Shown: positions 17,210 through 27,387, counted from the stretch's first letter. The stretch: 33,650 nt of DNA from Christensenellaceae bacterium (GCA_012797085.1 JAAZPT010000310.1:1-33650); one strand, 5' to 3'. Translations and numbers: made by a program. Notes: generated by a model from the letters alone, not told the origin.

Positions 17210-18229
17210 TTACTTGCTATCGCTACTGTTGCCTTTTTCATATTGCTGTTGAAGCAGCTTCACAGCACGGTCAAAATCGCTTTCAAGTTGTCTCATTTCT
17301 CTGGCTCGATAAATTTCAAATTCCTTCTCTGCTTTCTCAACTGCCTGCTTATGGCTAATTCGGCCTTTGCCTTCCAAAAGCTTTCTTCTGTTTGATACGA
17401 TTTGATTGTCTAAAGCATCAATCCAGTTTTGCATACTCATAGGTATTTGCTCTAAAGCCTGTAATTCCGCAAAATCGAGGAATTGAGAAACAAGAAGATT
17501 CAGCCGCTGAAATTCAATTTCGGAAAGATAATTTTTGGCAATCTTCACATCATCCTTGGTGATATAATCGCCTTTGAAATTGGTCATACCTACAAGCGGT
17601 TTTTCATTGTCTACTCTGTCATAAATAACCTCGGCAGCCGTATGCTCATGAACGGCGTAATGAAGCTTATTCTGAACAGTGGCAAAGAAAACTCTTGTCA
17701 AATCCGCTCTTGGATCATAATCCGTTGCTGTTGCGTAGATATCCGTAACCTGTTGATAGAAATTGCGTTCAGAGGAACGAATATCTCGGATACGCTGCAA
17801 TAACTCCCTGAAATATCGGGAACTACCTTGTTTTAATCGGTCATCATCTATTGTGAAGCCTTTTTGGATATACTCATGCAATCGTTCTGTCGCCCAACGA
17901 CGGAAACGAGTGGCTACTTGGGATTGCACACGGTATCCAATTGCAATGATTATGTCCAGATTATAGTGATCTATGTTTCGTTTTACTTGCCTTGTACCCT
18001 CAGTTCGAACTAACAAGAATTTCTTGTTAGTTGCCTCCGGCATAAGCTCGCAGTCTTTATATATGCCTTCTATATGCTGGCTTATATTCTGCTGTGTGGT
18101 GTCATATACCTCTGCGAGCTGCTGCTGTGTAACCCAAATGTCCTCGTCGGAAAAACGAACAGATACTTTTGTAACTCCGTTATCATCTTGATATATCAAC
18201 ACATTATTATCGTTCATAATCTCCACCAC
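17210..18229 (-). CDS. RhuM family virulence-associated protein
   Basis: VSVRFSDEDIWVTQQQLAEVYDTTQQNISQHIEGIYKD...YNLDIIIAIGYRVQSQVATRFRRWATERLHEYIQKGFTIDDDRLK is the RhuM-family pattern. Confidence 0.9.
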   Translation of the reverse strand: MVEIMNDNNVLIYQDDNGVTKVSVRFSDEDIWVTQQQLAEVYDTTQQNISQHIEGIYKDCELMPEATNKKFLLVRTEGTRQVKRNIDHYNLDIIIAIGYRVQSQVATRFRRWATERLHEYIQKGFTIDDDRLKQGSSRYFRELLQRIRDIRSSERNFYQQVTDIYATATDYDPRADLTRVFFATVQNKLHYAVHEHTAAEVIYDRVDNEKPLVGMTNFKGDYITKDDVKIAKNYLSEIEFQRLNLLVSQFLDFAELQALEQIPMSMQNWIDALDNQIVSNRRKLLEGKGRISHKQAVEKAEKEFEIYRAREMRQLESDFDRAVKLLQQQYEKGNSSDSK

Positions 18230-18411
18230 CTATTTTTAAGGCTTGCTTCCTCAGCTTTATGCCAACTATTTTGCAACTCTTCAATATTATTATAATGCGT
18301 TAGTTAAAACTTAATCTGATAAGCCGCAGTAAATTTTTACATTTTTTCTGTCTTATCCCTTCAGTTTTTCGAATTTTATACTTTGTACAAGCTATGAAAT
18401 CCTATTAGTTG

Positions 18412-19233
18412 CTAAGCGTAACTGTGTATGCTTGGAATCCAGGTGTTGACGCCTATATAGGTGAATATTACACATATAAACCCGATTACGGCAAACCAAG
18501 CAGCCTTTTTGCCTCTCCAGCCTCTTGATATGCGCAGGTGCAGATAGATAGCGTAAATAAACCAGGTAACCAGCGACCAGGTTTCCTTGGGGTCCCAGGT
18601 CCAGTAGCGCCCCCAGGCTTTCTGTGCCCATATAGCGCCTGTAACGATAACCAGGGTCAAAAACATAAAGCCGAAGGATATAATACGATAATTTAGAATA
18701 TCAAGGCGCTCCTTTTCGGGGAAATAATGACGTGTAAACTCTGTTTCACGAATACGATCACGTATCAAATATAAAAGAGAGCCGCCAAAGGCAACGCCAA
18801 AGCTTCCATAGGAAATTATAGCGGTGGATACATGTATTGCCAACCAGTTGCTCTGCAATGCCGGCATAAGTTCATTTACCTCACGGGATTGCATGGCGGC
18901 ATAACCTATAATAAGGAATATTACCGGAGCTACAAATGTGCCCAGTGCCATGTACTTCTTTTTCCGTGCAAAAAACAAATAGGCGAGCGCTATACCCCAG
19001 GCGAAGCTTGTGGCAAACTCATACTGATTTGACAGAGGCAAACGCCCCGCTCCTATGGAACGAACAATCAGAGCTATTGTGTGTATTACGAAAGCGACTA
19101 TAAGTGCATAGCCGGCAAGTATGCCCGGTTTTTCTTTTTTCAGGGCAAAAAAGAGTATGTATAATACGGCTGAAATCAAATAGCTGATAGCCGTTATTAC
19201 AAAAAGTACGGTTTCTACCTGTGCATAATTCAT
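18412..19233 (-). CDS. ccsA: Cytochrome c biogenesis protein CcsA/ResC (system II)
   Basis: 273 aa with tryptophan-rich WWD-type motif WGRYWTWDPKETWSLVTWFIYAIYLHLR; overlaps resB by 4 nt. Confidence 0.9.
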   Translation of the reverse strand: MNYAQVETVLFVITAISYLISAVLYILFFALKKEKPGILAGYALIVAFVIHTIALIVRSIGAGRLPLSNQYEFATSFAWGIALAYLFFARKKKYMALGTFVAPVIFLIIGYAAMQSREVNELMPALQSNWLAIHVSTAIISYGSFGVAFGGSLLYLIRDRIRETEFTRHYFPEKERLDILNYRIISFGFMFLTLVIVTGAIWAQKAWGRYWTWDPKETWSLVTWFIYAIYLHLRISRGWRGKKAAWFAVIGFICVIFTYIGVNTWIPSIHSYA

Positions 19234-20537
19234 GTTGTAGTATTCATCTCCTTCATAAGCATTACGGCTTTGTCCGAAAACAAGTCCGCGCCTTTTTTTG
19301 TATAGCCGTAAACCCGTTCACAATCTTCCTCATAACGCACCCATACTTGTTGGGGTCTTAAATAAAAGGCAAGGAACAGACCTATTAGCATAATCACGCC
19401 ACCAATCATAACCAGGGGCAGGGTAGGGTCAGATACAATTTGTATCAAAGTATAGGGCTGCGGGGAGGTGAGTGTGAAGCGATAATCCGCTACCTTTATG
19501 TCATGGCCAATGCCGGCAAGGTTTTGGTCTACCAGTTTGCCCTGATAATAAAGGGAAAACAGTACAGCCGGGTTGTTCAGGTAAGGGCTTGCAGTCTTTG
19601 GCCCTGTGGGCGTCATTATCATATCCGGATATAAGGCATGTACAACAAGAGCCAAATCCATATAGTCCTCATTTATAGCCTTTAACTCCACGCTTTCCCC
19701 TGCGCATACAATCCGTTCATCCAACAGCTCCTCCCCCCTGAAGCTGGACACGTTCACAGCCCAACCTGTGGCGTTTTGCAGGAAGCTCATACCGTAAGCC
19801 TGCAGAGGATTATTTACCTTGCTTTGACCTTTTACAGAGGTATTGTCCTTTAAATTATGTATGGTAAGATCCGCAATGTACTGCTCCACAGTGTGATCAT
19901 CCCGCAGTATAATTTCAAAGGCATCGATTTGAACAGCTAAGTCATGCCCCTGTACCTGCTTTGTTTGGCCGGGAACGCCATACACGCTTGTGTCCACATG
20001 CAACAGCTGACCCAAAGCAAACCCTACCACTATAATTAACATTCCCAAATGAGATAGCCAAGAACCCCATACACCCAGACGGTTACGGCTTTGATACAGG
20101 TATTGTTCTCCGTTTACAGCTTGGGAAATGGGATTTTTAAAACCCAGTTGTTTTAATAAATCCCGAGCTTTGCCGGAAGAGAGTTGCAACTCAAAACTGG
20201 GCTTTTTCTGAAGCAAGCAGTTGTTGAGGTTAAAGCCTTCATTATATAGCTTTAAGGTGGAAGGAAAACGAATCAAACTGCATAGGAAAAGATTGATTAG
20301 AAGAAGTCCCACCAGAAGTATGAACCACCAGGCTGTGAACACCCGATCAAGCCCCGCAAACAGTATCACTTGTGATAATGTTTCGCCAAAGATGTTTCTG
20401 TAATCATGCAAAAGTGCGCCCTGTGGAATAATGCCGCCCAGAACGCAGGCTAACACAATCAGGCTCAGGAGAATCAGGGCAAGGCGCATAGATGAGAAAA
20501 CACGGAGAATTTTTTTCAAGTTTAGCTTTCCTTTCAA
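19230..20537 (-). CDS. resB: Cytochrome c biogenesis protein ResB/Ccs1
   Basis: FSSMRLALILLSLIVLACVLGGIIPQG and GVWGSWLSHLGMLIIVVGFALGQL. Confidence 0.9.
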   Translation of the reverse strand: MKGKLNLKKILRVFSSMRLALILLSLIVLACVLGGIIPQGALLHDYRNIFGETLSQVILFAGLDRVFTAWWFILLVGLLLINLFLCSLIRFPSTLKLYNEGFNLNNCLLQKKPSFELQLSSGKARDLLKQLGFKNPISQAVNGEQYLYQSRNRLGVWGSWLSHLGMLIIVVGFALGQLLHVDTSVYGVPGQTKQVQGHDLAVQIDAFEIILRDDHTVEQYIADLTIHNLKDNTSVKGQSKVNNPLQAYGMSFLQNATGWAVNVSSFRGEELLDERIVCAGESVELKAINEDYMDLALVVHALYPDMIMTPTGPKTASPYLNNPAVLFSLYYQGKLVDQNLAGIGHDIKVADYRFTLTSPQPYTLIQIVSDPTLPLVMIGGVIMLIGLFLAFYLRPQQVWVRYEEDCERVYGYTKKGADLFSDKAVMLMKEMNTTT

Positions 20538-20562
20538 ATAAAAGGCCCACCGCCAAATTCAC
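20533..20562 (-). terminator. Inverted repeat downstream of nrfA, possible terminator/attenuator
   Basis: Minus strand AAAGGCCTGCCGTGAATTTGGCGGTGGGCCTTTTA between nrfA and resB. Confidence 0.5.
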
Positions 20563-20586
20563 GGCAGGCCTTTGTAATAGCGTTAT

Positions 20587-21732
20587 TTATTGTTTGATTA
20601 GCTCCAGAGCTTCATCTACAAGTTGTTCAGCCTTGTCTAAGCAGGCAGTTGTCAATTTGCTGTTGTGGGCGCCTTCGCTATTCTCTACAAATACGAAATC
20701 CCAGTAGAATTGTGATTCACGGTTGAGTGCGCGCAACTGAGCAAGTTCTTCATCTGTGGCTCCTGCGGCAACCTTGTCGGCCAAGGCATTGGTTAAGTCA
20801 ACCAGTTTGTCTGCAATCAGGTAAGTACGTTCTTCTGTCTTATCCTGTATCTCTTTTACAAATTCATCCAAATTGGCGTGGCATTGTACGCAGGAATCCT
20901 TTACAGCCTGGTTTTTCAACGGGCTTGTCAGGTAGTGGGATGAAAAGCTTTGACCGGCTTCATTAACAGCCTTGCCCATGTGGCAGTCCGCACAGGAATA
21001 TGTGCCCTTATGAACACTTCCTGCACCGGTATAGGTCTCAAATTCGGGATGCTGAACTTTGATCATATTGCTGCCGGTGCGCGGGTTTACAAAGTCCGAG
21101 AAGCCCAGCTTATCAAAATAATCGTAGATCATTTCAGGGGTAGCGTTTTCCACGCTATCATAAGGCAATACGGTCGCCTTGGTATCAGCCGGGAAATAGT
21201 ATTCCACGTGGCATTGTGCACAGGCCAGTATATCAGCTTCAACGCCGCTATCCTCACCTACTGCATCCTTTAGGTATTGGTGTGTAACCTCAAGAACACC
21301 GGGCTCCTCACCATGACAGTTGAAACAGCTTATGCCGCCTTTTAGATCGGCGTGTGTTTCATCAAAGGGTAATTTGTACGCTTCTATGCCCATTTTATTA
21401 ACCATTGCGGTATAATCACCTGATTTGCATGTTAGGCAGTTGGCCAGGGGATGAGGTCTACCAATGTTTTTAACATCTTCCAGCGCATACTCATGCCCAC
21501 GGGCTGAAAAATAAGAGTGCGCAAAGCCGAAGCCTTCATACAAAACCGCAATTTGGGGATGAGCCTGTACATAGTCGTAGTTTTCGCTGTTTTCCGCGTT
21601 TTTCAAATAACTTTGATACTGATCCGGAAAAGTATCCTTATAGGTATCCGAAGGTGAAAAAGCCGTGGATGCCAGTGCGAAGCTTGTAAGGCATGTCGCA
21701 ATGACAAGGAAAACAAGGAATTTCTTTTTCAT
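20587..21732 (-). CDS. nrfA: Pentaheme ammonia-forming cytochrome c nitrite reductase (c552 catalytic subunit)
   Basis: Signal peptide; heme motifs CLTCK, CFNCH, CAQCH, CADCH, CVQCH; catalytic contexts ARGHEYALEDV, QCHVEYYF and QHPEFETY. Confidence 0.93.
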   Translation of the reverse strand: MKKKFLVFLVIATCLTSFALASTAFSPSDTYKDTFPDQYQSYLKNAENSENYDYVQAHPQIAVLYEGFGFAHSYFSARGHEYALEDVKNIGRPHPLANCLTCKSGDYTAMVNKMGIEAYKLPFDETHADLKGGISCFNCHGEEPGVLEVTHQYLKDAVGEDSGVEADILACAQCHVEYYFPADTKATVLPYDSVENATPEMIYDYFDKLGFSDFVNPRTGSNMIKVQHPEFETYTGAGSVHKGTYSCADCHMGKAVNEAGQSFSSHYLTSPLKNQAVKDSCVQCHANLDEFVKEIQDKTEERTYLIADKLVDLTNALADKVAAGATDEELAQLRALNRESQFYWDFVFVENSEGAHNSKLTTACLDKAEQLVDEALELIKQ

Positions 21733-21956
21733 AAAAAGCCCTCCAATTCATTTATTTACTTTATAATAAGCTATTTTGCAATTCAAGTCAATAAAAAAAC
21801 ATAAAAATAACAAGGGTAAGTGTTGAGGTACAATATATAGGCAAGGTATAAGTATAAAAAAGCAGAGAGACTTTATAATAAAAGTTTTTTACAAACGGAT
21901 CTTCTTTTTTAGCAATAGTAAACCCAATAATTACTGCGTTTTTTTCTTTAGCATTA

Positions 21957-22223
21957 TTAACTTCTCTTTTTTAAGGAACCGCCACCCCTGTAGGTATTTA
22001 CGGCACAAAAAAATTCTTGACCGCATTTGGGGCATTTTATAATGTGATGAATAACATCGGCAACCCATAATCCGTTTTTCTTTTGTTCTCCTACCTCACA
22101 AGTGCCTTCGACAAATATAAAACCTTCTTTATTAATAAGTTCTTTTATATATTCTATGGTTTGCTCATAGTCTTTTGGTGAAAAAATTTCAAGCTCCTTA
22201 ACATTAGAACAATAATTACACAT
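21957..22223 (-). CDS. Small zinc-ribbon-like hypothetical protein (start re-assigned to internal ATG)
   Basis: MCNYCSNVKELEIFSPKDYEQ...CPKCGQEFFCAVNTYRGGG; SD ggagataaaa directly before ATG at 22223, better than the ORF-track start at 22298. Confidence 0.6.
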   Translation of the reverse strand: MCNYCSNVKELEIFSPKDYEQTIEYIKELINKEGFIFVEGTCEVGEQKKNGLWVADVIHHIIKCPKCGQEFFCAVNTYRGGGSLKKRS

Positions 22224-22357
22224 TTTTATCTCCTTTAATTTCTTTAACAAGGGAAGCCCTGTTTGTTTCCGCCTTTTTCCTTTAGCATAATGTAACATTA
22301 TCCCTTGGCCTTACACATATATTAAAAAAGAGTACTTTAGTAAACTGAGCTCCGAAA

Positions 22358-24070
22358 CTACACCGACATATAAATCAGCTTCTTCGCTTTTGATACAAGC
22401 TGGCTTGTATCGTTAAGGCGTTCGTATTTATTGCCAAAAAGTTTATGTATATTTTCGTGGGGCTCCTTGCCGCTTATTAGGGCGGCAATTTTTATGCCGG
22501 GTTTTCGTAATGTGTCAAGACCTTCGGCGGCATCCTGTAAGCCCGCCTTATCGCTATAGGGCTGCGGCAACTTCCATGAGCCTTGTAGCGGCCTTAAATC
22601 ATTGGGAGCAGCATCGGTTAATATTAGCATAAGATGATTATGGCATGGCCGTTTCGGCAACAGCGCTTCCATAGCACGGTAGGCAAGGCCGTCACGATTC
22701 CACCCTAAGGAGTGGTAGCTGAACAGCTTATTGAGGTTGAGGGGCTCGGAAAAATCCTTCAAAATTGTAAGTATGGTATATTGCTGTAATGTACAATAGG
22801 CTACAATGCGTACAGGTATTGTGCAACGCTCAAGGCTTTCTGCCAATATGTAAGTTTGTATAGCAATATCCTCCACCTGACCGATACGTGAGGCGGAGGC
22901 ATCAAGAAACAGGTCTACACTATGCTCTGCGGCCGGCACCTCGGCATGGCGATGGAAAATTTTATCCTGCCCCGGTATTTTATATTTAAAGGCGAGGCAT
23001 CCGTCAAGATTGCCGTAACGGCTGGGATTATACCCCGGCGCTAAATCCGTTGCAATCATCAATTGCAAGTAGTTGGCTAAACGCTGTATGCTTTGTCGGT
23101 AAAAGGCTTGACGCCTGCGATAAGCTTTAAAGGTTTGCTTTTTTTGCATTGCAGCAAATTGTAGATATAAATCGTCGCTGCCCTTTGCCTTGGGATAATT
23201 TTCACGCTGATGGCAAATCCAAAGGCGAGATCCCTTGTGCTGATCCCGGGCATATTTATCCTCAAGGGCAAGCTGCTCCGCCTCATTAAAAATAGAGGAA
23301 CCAAATTCATAGCTGAGCCTTGTTTTAAGGCGCTCATCCTCCCTCTTCATGAAGGACAACCAAGGCATTTCAAAGCCTTGTGTTGTAATCCTGCCCTCTG
23401 AAAGCTCATTTTTTTGAAAATTAGTTGAGGCGCTTATTCGTGTAACTAATGGCCTGTTTAATTTTTGTAAAAAGCTATATAGGCGCCTTTTAAATGGCGA
23501 TAATTGGCGCTTCTCCGTTGAAAGGCCAAAATGTGTTTTATAAAGCTGAAGCAAAAGCTCACGAAACTCCGCAAAGTCAGGGGTTTCCTCAAATTTGAAA
23601 GCCTCATAAAAAATGCGGGTTTTATTTGACATTTTAGCTTGAGGTAAAGCTAAAACTTCAAGGGATTTTGCACGCTTCAACTCAAACAACAGCCAGTTTT
23701 GTATTGAAAAATTACGCCGCTGAAGGTCAAATTCCGGCTTTAAAAAAACGCTTGCACTCTCTTGGCGCAACTCCTCCAAGGCGGGACGCACCTTTGCTTC
23801 TTCAGGGTATATCGCACTCTCTAAGGCTAACCAGGTAAGTTGATCGAGCAAAGATAAGCGGTGGCTGCCCTGCCATATATCAAATAATTCGTTTAAATTT
23901 TCTCGTCCATAGCGAAAATAAGCGCATCCCACTATAAGATTCATATAAAAATCAGGCTGCCCGCTTATATCATGGCTTGCAAAATCGGGCGCAAAATCAT
24001 ATGCATGAGCGCCCGCCCATATTAAATTATTAATCCTTCTGTCATCAGCAAAGGCAAAAGACTTATCCAC
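22358..24070 (-). CDS. VWA-domain protein, NorD/CobT-like
   Basis: MIDAS motif LFLDASASR and ILTDAAPND; paired with MoxR-type AAA ATPase. Confidence 0.8.
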   Translation of the reverse strand: MDKSFAFADDRRINNLIWAGAHAYDFAPDFASHDISGQPDFYMNLIVGCAYFRYGRENLNELFDIWQGSHRLSLLDQLTWLALESAIYPEEAKVRPALEELRQESASVFLKPEFDLQRRNFSIQNWLLFELKRAKSLEVLALPQAKMSNKTRIFYEAFKFEETPDFAEFRELLLQLYKTHFGLSTEKRQLSPFKRRLYSFLQKLNRPLVTRISASTNFQKNELSEGRITTQGFEMPWLSFMKREDERLKTRLSYEFGSSIFNEAEQLALEDKYARDQHKGSRLWICHQRENYPKAKGSDDLYLQFAAMQKKQTFKAYRRRQAFYRQSIQRLANYLQLMIATDLAPGYNPSRYGNLDGCLAFKYKIPGQDKIFHRHAEVPAAEHSVDLFLDASASRIGQVEDIAIQTYILAESLERCTIPVRIVAYCTLQQYTILTILKDFSEPLNLNKLFSYHSLGWNRDGLAYRAMEALLPKRPCHNHLMLILTDAAPNDLRPLQGSWKLPQPYSDKAGLQDAAEGLDTLRKPGIKIAALISGKEPHENIHKLFGNKYERLNDTSQLVSKAKKLIYMSV

Positions 24071-24075
24071 AAGCC

Positions 24076-24972
24076 TTACCTCTTGTGTATGGAAGGGAAA
24101 CGAGAGCGTATAAGATCATTTACCAACTCCCGCTCATAGGGGTCAAAGCATTTATTTACAAGACCCAAATTAATGGCATCCCCCTGATGCATACCAAGCT
24201 CCATCATCTGTAAAGCATCGAGCAAACCGCGGAAGTCAAGGGCGGAAGAGGAAATCTCGCCTCCGGCAACCTTTTTCCTGATATCGTCATAAAGCAATGC
24301 ATAAGAGTTGAGTTCCTTCTCAACACGGCCGGGAAATTGGCGTTGCAACAGTATCATAACGCGCTCTTTATCCAACGGCGGCATAGCAATTACCGCAAAA
24401 CGTGACAACAGTGCTTCATTAAGGGGGCGAGTGCCCAGATAGTCCTGATTCATAGTAGCAATAAAGCGTGTAGCGGGATGCAAATAAATGCGATCATAAC
24501 CCGGTACATCAACCACTCTGCGAAAGTCCAGCACGGCATGGAGCACGGCAACCGCCTCGTTTTTTGCCATGTTTATTTCATCCAATATACCAAACCCGCC
24601 ATAAACGGCACATTGATATATGGGGCCGGGGCGGAAATTCACATTGCCGTCACGGAGAGTATCCGAGCCTAAAAGTGTCATGGCATCAATATTCACATGA
24701 AAAGAAATATCCCAAATAGGGCGATTAAACAGATAAGCAAGGTTTTGGGCAAGCACATTTTTACCCGTAGCCTTTTCACCTACAAGCAACAAATTTTTGC
24801 CGGCAAGTAGAGCAAGCACGGACATCTCCCAAAGGTCTTGCCCTAAAAAAGCAAAGCAAGGCGACATAAGACGCTCTGTCACTGCATCGTCAAGGGGGTA
24901 TTTTGCCTTAAATTTGGCAACCATTTCTTGTGTACGCTCTGTGAGTTTTTCAAAAGGGAAACCGGTTTTCAT
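24076..24972 (-). CDS. MoxR/NorQ-like AAA+ ATPase
   Basis: Walker A GEKATGKN, Walker B FGILDEINMAKNEAV, sensor FIATMNQ. Confidence 0.88.
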   Translation of the reverse strand: MKTGFPFEKLTERTQEMVAKFKAKYPLDDAVTERLMSPCFAFLGQDLWEMSVLALLAGKNLLLVGEKATGKNVLAQNLAYLFNRPIWDISFHVNIDAMTLLGSDTLRDGNVNFRPGPIYQCAVYGGFGILDEINMAKNEAVAVLHAVLDFRRVVDVPGYDRIYLHPATRFIATMNQDYLGTRPLNEALLSRFAVIAMPPLDKERVMILLQRQFPGRVEKELNSYALLYDDIRKKVAGGEISSSALDFRGLLDALQMMELGMHQGDAINLGLVNKCFDPYERELVNDLIRSRFPSIHKR

Positions 24973-25094
24973 AAGCTATTGCCTTCCTTATAAAGGTATA
25001 TATAAACTAAATATTTTAAGTTTTACAAGTTAGAGTTTTTCCAACTGTTTGCATTATACAATAAATAAAACATCTATTCAATTAATGTTAAAAA

Positions 25095-25138
25095 GAAAAA
25101 ACCTACAGAACATTTTTAGTGTTCTATAGGCCTTTTTT
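25095..25138 (-). terminator. Terminator of the catabolic cluster
   Basis: CCTACAGAACA-ttttta-gTGTTCTATAGG inverted repeat; minus-strand T-tract. Confidence 0.65.
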
Positions 25139-25219
25139 TATTAAAGAGAGGATTTTTCCATAAACTGAATTTTAGATTTTATTTTTAACTTATTTTTAAC
25201 TTATTGCATTATCCTAAAA

Positions 25220-26578
25220 TCAGTCAAAGAAATAGTTATGGCTAAGTTCCACTTGTCCGCTTTTATACCTTACGAAAGAGAAAACAAAACAAATTGCTGC
25301 TGTAATTACTAAAGCGATTATTAATGTGGTTGATAATTTTGCAATTGATATATAGGTTATAAATAATCTTGCCAGCAAAGCTATAGCTATGGCAAAATAA
25401 TATAATTTTTCTGTTAGCCATTTCAAACCGCTATTTTTAAACTCTTCCGGAAACATTTTAGGCAGTTTTCCCATGGATATTATAAGCGGAATATGGAACA
25501 GACTACCTATTGCTACCGTTATGTTTGTAATTTTACCAATATTTAATCCGGCAATAATAGGTATTAAACAAACTGCTGATACTACGGTTATAATTAAGTA
25601 ATATGCGCCCTTTTTATTAGTCTTTGCAAAAGATCTTGGCAACCAATTATCCTCGCAAGCTTTTGCTATACCGATAGTTAGCGCTCCCAAATAGCCGTTT
25701 ACCGTTGTAATAAGACAAAGGATTGGACCGCCGATAACAAAGGCATAAAATAAAGGTGTGGGTAAAATAGCCTTGGCGGGAACGGTTAGTGTTTGACCGG
25801 CAAAAGATTGCAGGTCCTTAGCTCCTACAGCTGCCATGGAAACCAAGCCGTAAATAAGCGCTAAAGCAACCATTGTTGCTGTCATTCCCCAAGGCATATT
25901 TTTCTTTGAGTCTATAGTGTATCTGCTGTATGTGTATACGTTTACATCATAGGATTGTGCAGAAAACACCAGCAATGCAATCGCCGCAAATAGTCCGTTC
26001 CTTCCGTTAATAAAGAATTCAGGTCCGCTGAAATTAAGCGTATCCGGATTTAACCTCGGAAGTGCAAAAGCTACAAACACCACTAATGAAATTAACAAGA
26101 TATAAGTAGTATATTTTTGTACAGAGGCAAGGAATTCAATTCCCATTACATTTACAAACCACATTACGCCTACAATTGCAATAGCACTTATCATTATACT
26201 TGCATTGTCAAAAACCGATTGAACATATAGGCCGAATGCGGTAGCCATAATAGCTAAGCCTAAAGCATTTAATAAACTTAAAAATGCAAAAGCTCCGCCG
26301 TACTTACCACCCAAAAAGGTTGTAGCAATACTATATGTACCGCCTCTAAAACTCATTACACTGGACATTAATACAAAAGGAAGAGCTGAAGTAAACCCGA
26401 TTATTACGGCAATTATATAAGATAGCCATACACTATATCCCGTTTCAGCTGCCGCAACCCCTGTTAAGGATACCAGTCCTGAGCCTACAAAGGTCCCTAC
26501 GGCCATCATCAGAAGCTTTTTACGATCCAAATATTTTTCTTCATTAACAACAATTTCTTGATTGTTATTTTTACTCAT
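25220..26578 (-). CDS. APC family amino-acid permease
   Basis: 452 aa, ~12 hydrophobic segments, N-terminal GTFVGSGLVSLTGVAAAETGYSVWLSYI. Confidence 0.88.
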   Translation of the reverse strand: MSKNNNQEIVVNEEKYLDRKKLLMMAVGTFVGSGLVSLTGVAAAETGYSVWLSYIIAVIIGFTSALPFVLMSSVMSFRGGTYSIATTFLGGKYGGAFAFLSLLNALGLAIMATAFGLYVQSVFDNASIMISAIAIVGVMWFVNVMGIEFLASVQKYTTYILLISLVVFVAFALPRLNPDTLNFSGPEFFINGRNGLFAAIALLVFSAQSYDVNVYTYSRYTIDSKKNMPWGMTATMVALALIYGLVSMAAVGAKDLQSFAGQTLTVPAKAILPTPLFYAFVIGGPILCLITTVNGYLGALTIGIAKACEDNWLPRSFAKTNKKGAYYLIITVVSAVCLIPIIAGLNIGKITNITVAIGSLFHIPLIISMGKLPKMFPEEFKNSGLKWLTEKLYYFAIAIALLARLFITYISIAKLSTTLIIALVITAAICFVFSFVRYKSGQVELSHNYFFD

Positions 26579-26608
26579 ATTTCATCCTCCTAAACAATAA
26601 TATAATGG

Positions 26609-27376
26609 TTAACGATTCAATTCTTCAAATTTCTTTAAGAAGGACTTTGCTCCCTGATAGATAAAGATACCGTCAATACCGCCCAATAACAGCCTGTATC
26701 CCATATCATAATATGTTTGCATATTAGCCTCCGAGGCAAATATGCCGGATACAACATTGTATTTTTTGCACATTTCTGCAACTTTACGTATACTGGCTTG
26801 AACATCCGGATTATCTGTTTGCCCCGGAATATTCATACTGTAACTTAAATCTACAGGGCCTACAAAAGCCACGTCAATACCGGGAACAGACAATATTTCT
26901 TCTAAATTTTCTACTGCCTTATAATGTTCAATCTGTAAAATTACAAGTACGTTTTTATTAGCATCTTTTATATAATTAGGGTCCCCTCCGCCGCTAAAAT
27001 ATAGAGTTGCACGACTTGCTCCGGCTCCGCGAACACCCTCTGGAGGATATTTACAATAAGAAACAACCTTTTCAGCAGTTTCTTTATCGTTTACCATAGG
27101 TATCATAATACCGCCTGCGCCTGTGTCCAAGGCTCTTTTTATTAGAGCCATATCATGCCATGGAACTCGAACTAAGGGTACCGTATTTGTTCTTTGAATA
27201 AGGCTTACCATTAATCCGACTTTTTCTAAATCCATAGAACCGTGTTCCTGATCAATCATGATACAATCGGCACCCACACTAGATAAAATTAAGGAGGTAT
27301 CGTAGCCGGTCGTCATTTGCCATGGGCCATAAGCGGCCTCTCCTCTAAGTAATTTTTCTTTTAATGGATTTTTCAT
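26609..27376 (-). CDS. HpcH/HpaI aldolase family protein (2-keto-3-deoxy acid class II aldolase-like)
   Basis: CIMIDQEHGSMD, VPLVRVPWHD, GAGGIMIPMVN, VILQIEHYKAVEN, DVAFVGPVDLSYSM. Confidence 0.9.
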   Translation of the reverse strand: MKNPLKEKLLRGEAAYGPWQMTTGYDTSLILSSVGADCIMIDQEHGSMDLEKVGLMVSLIQRTNTVPLVRVPWHDMALIKRALDTGAGGIMIPMVNDKETAEKVVSYCKYPPEGVRGAGASRATLYFSGGGDPNYIKDANKNVLVILQIEHYKAVENLEEILSVPGIDVAFVGPVDLSYSMNIPGQTDNPDVQASIRKVAEMCKKYNVVSGIFASEANMQTYYDMGYRLLLGGIDGIFIYQGAKSFLKKFEELNR

Positions 27377-27387
27377 GATTTATCTCC

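Noticed and set aside
20587-21732. First heme motif CLTCK as a degenerate or broken heme site
   Set aside because: CXXCK is the normal catalytic heme ligand motif of NrfA; the catalytic Arg (ARGH), Tyr (CHVEYYF) and His (QHPEFE) contexts are all present, so the enzyme looks intact.
25170-25205. Short direct repeat tatttttaact
   Set aside because: AT-rich low-complexity intergenic sequence; too short to support a feature.
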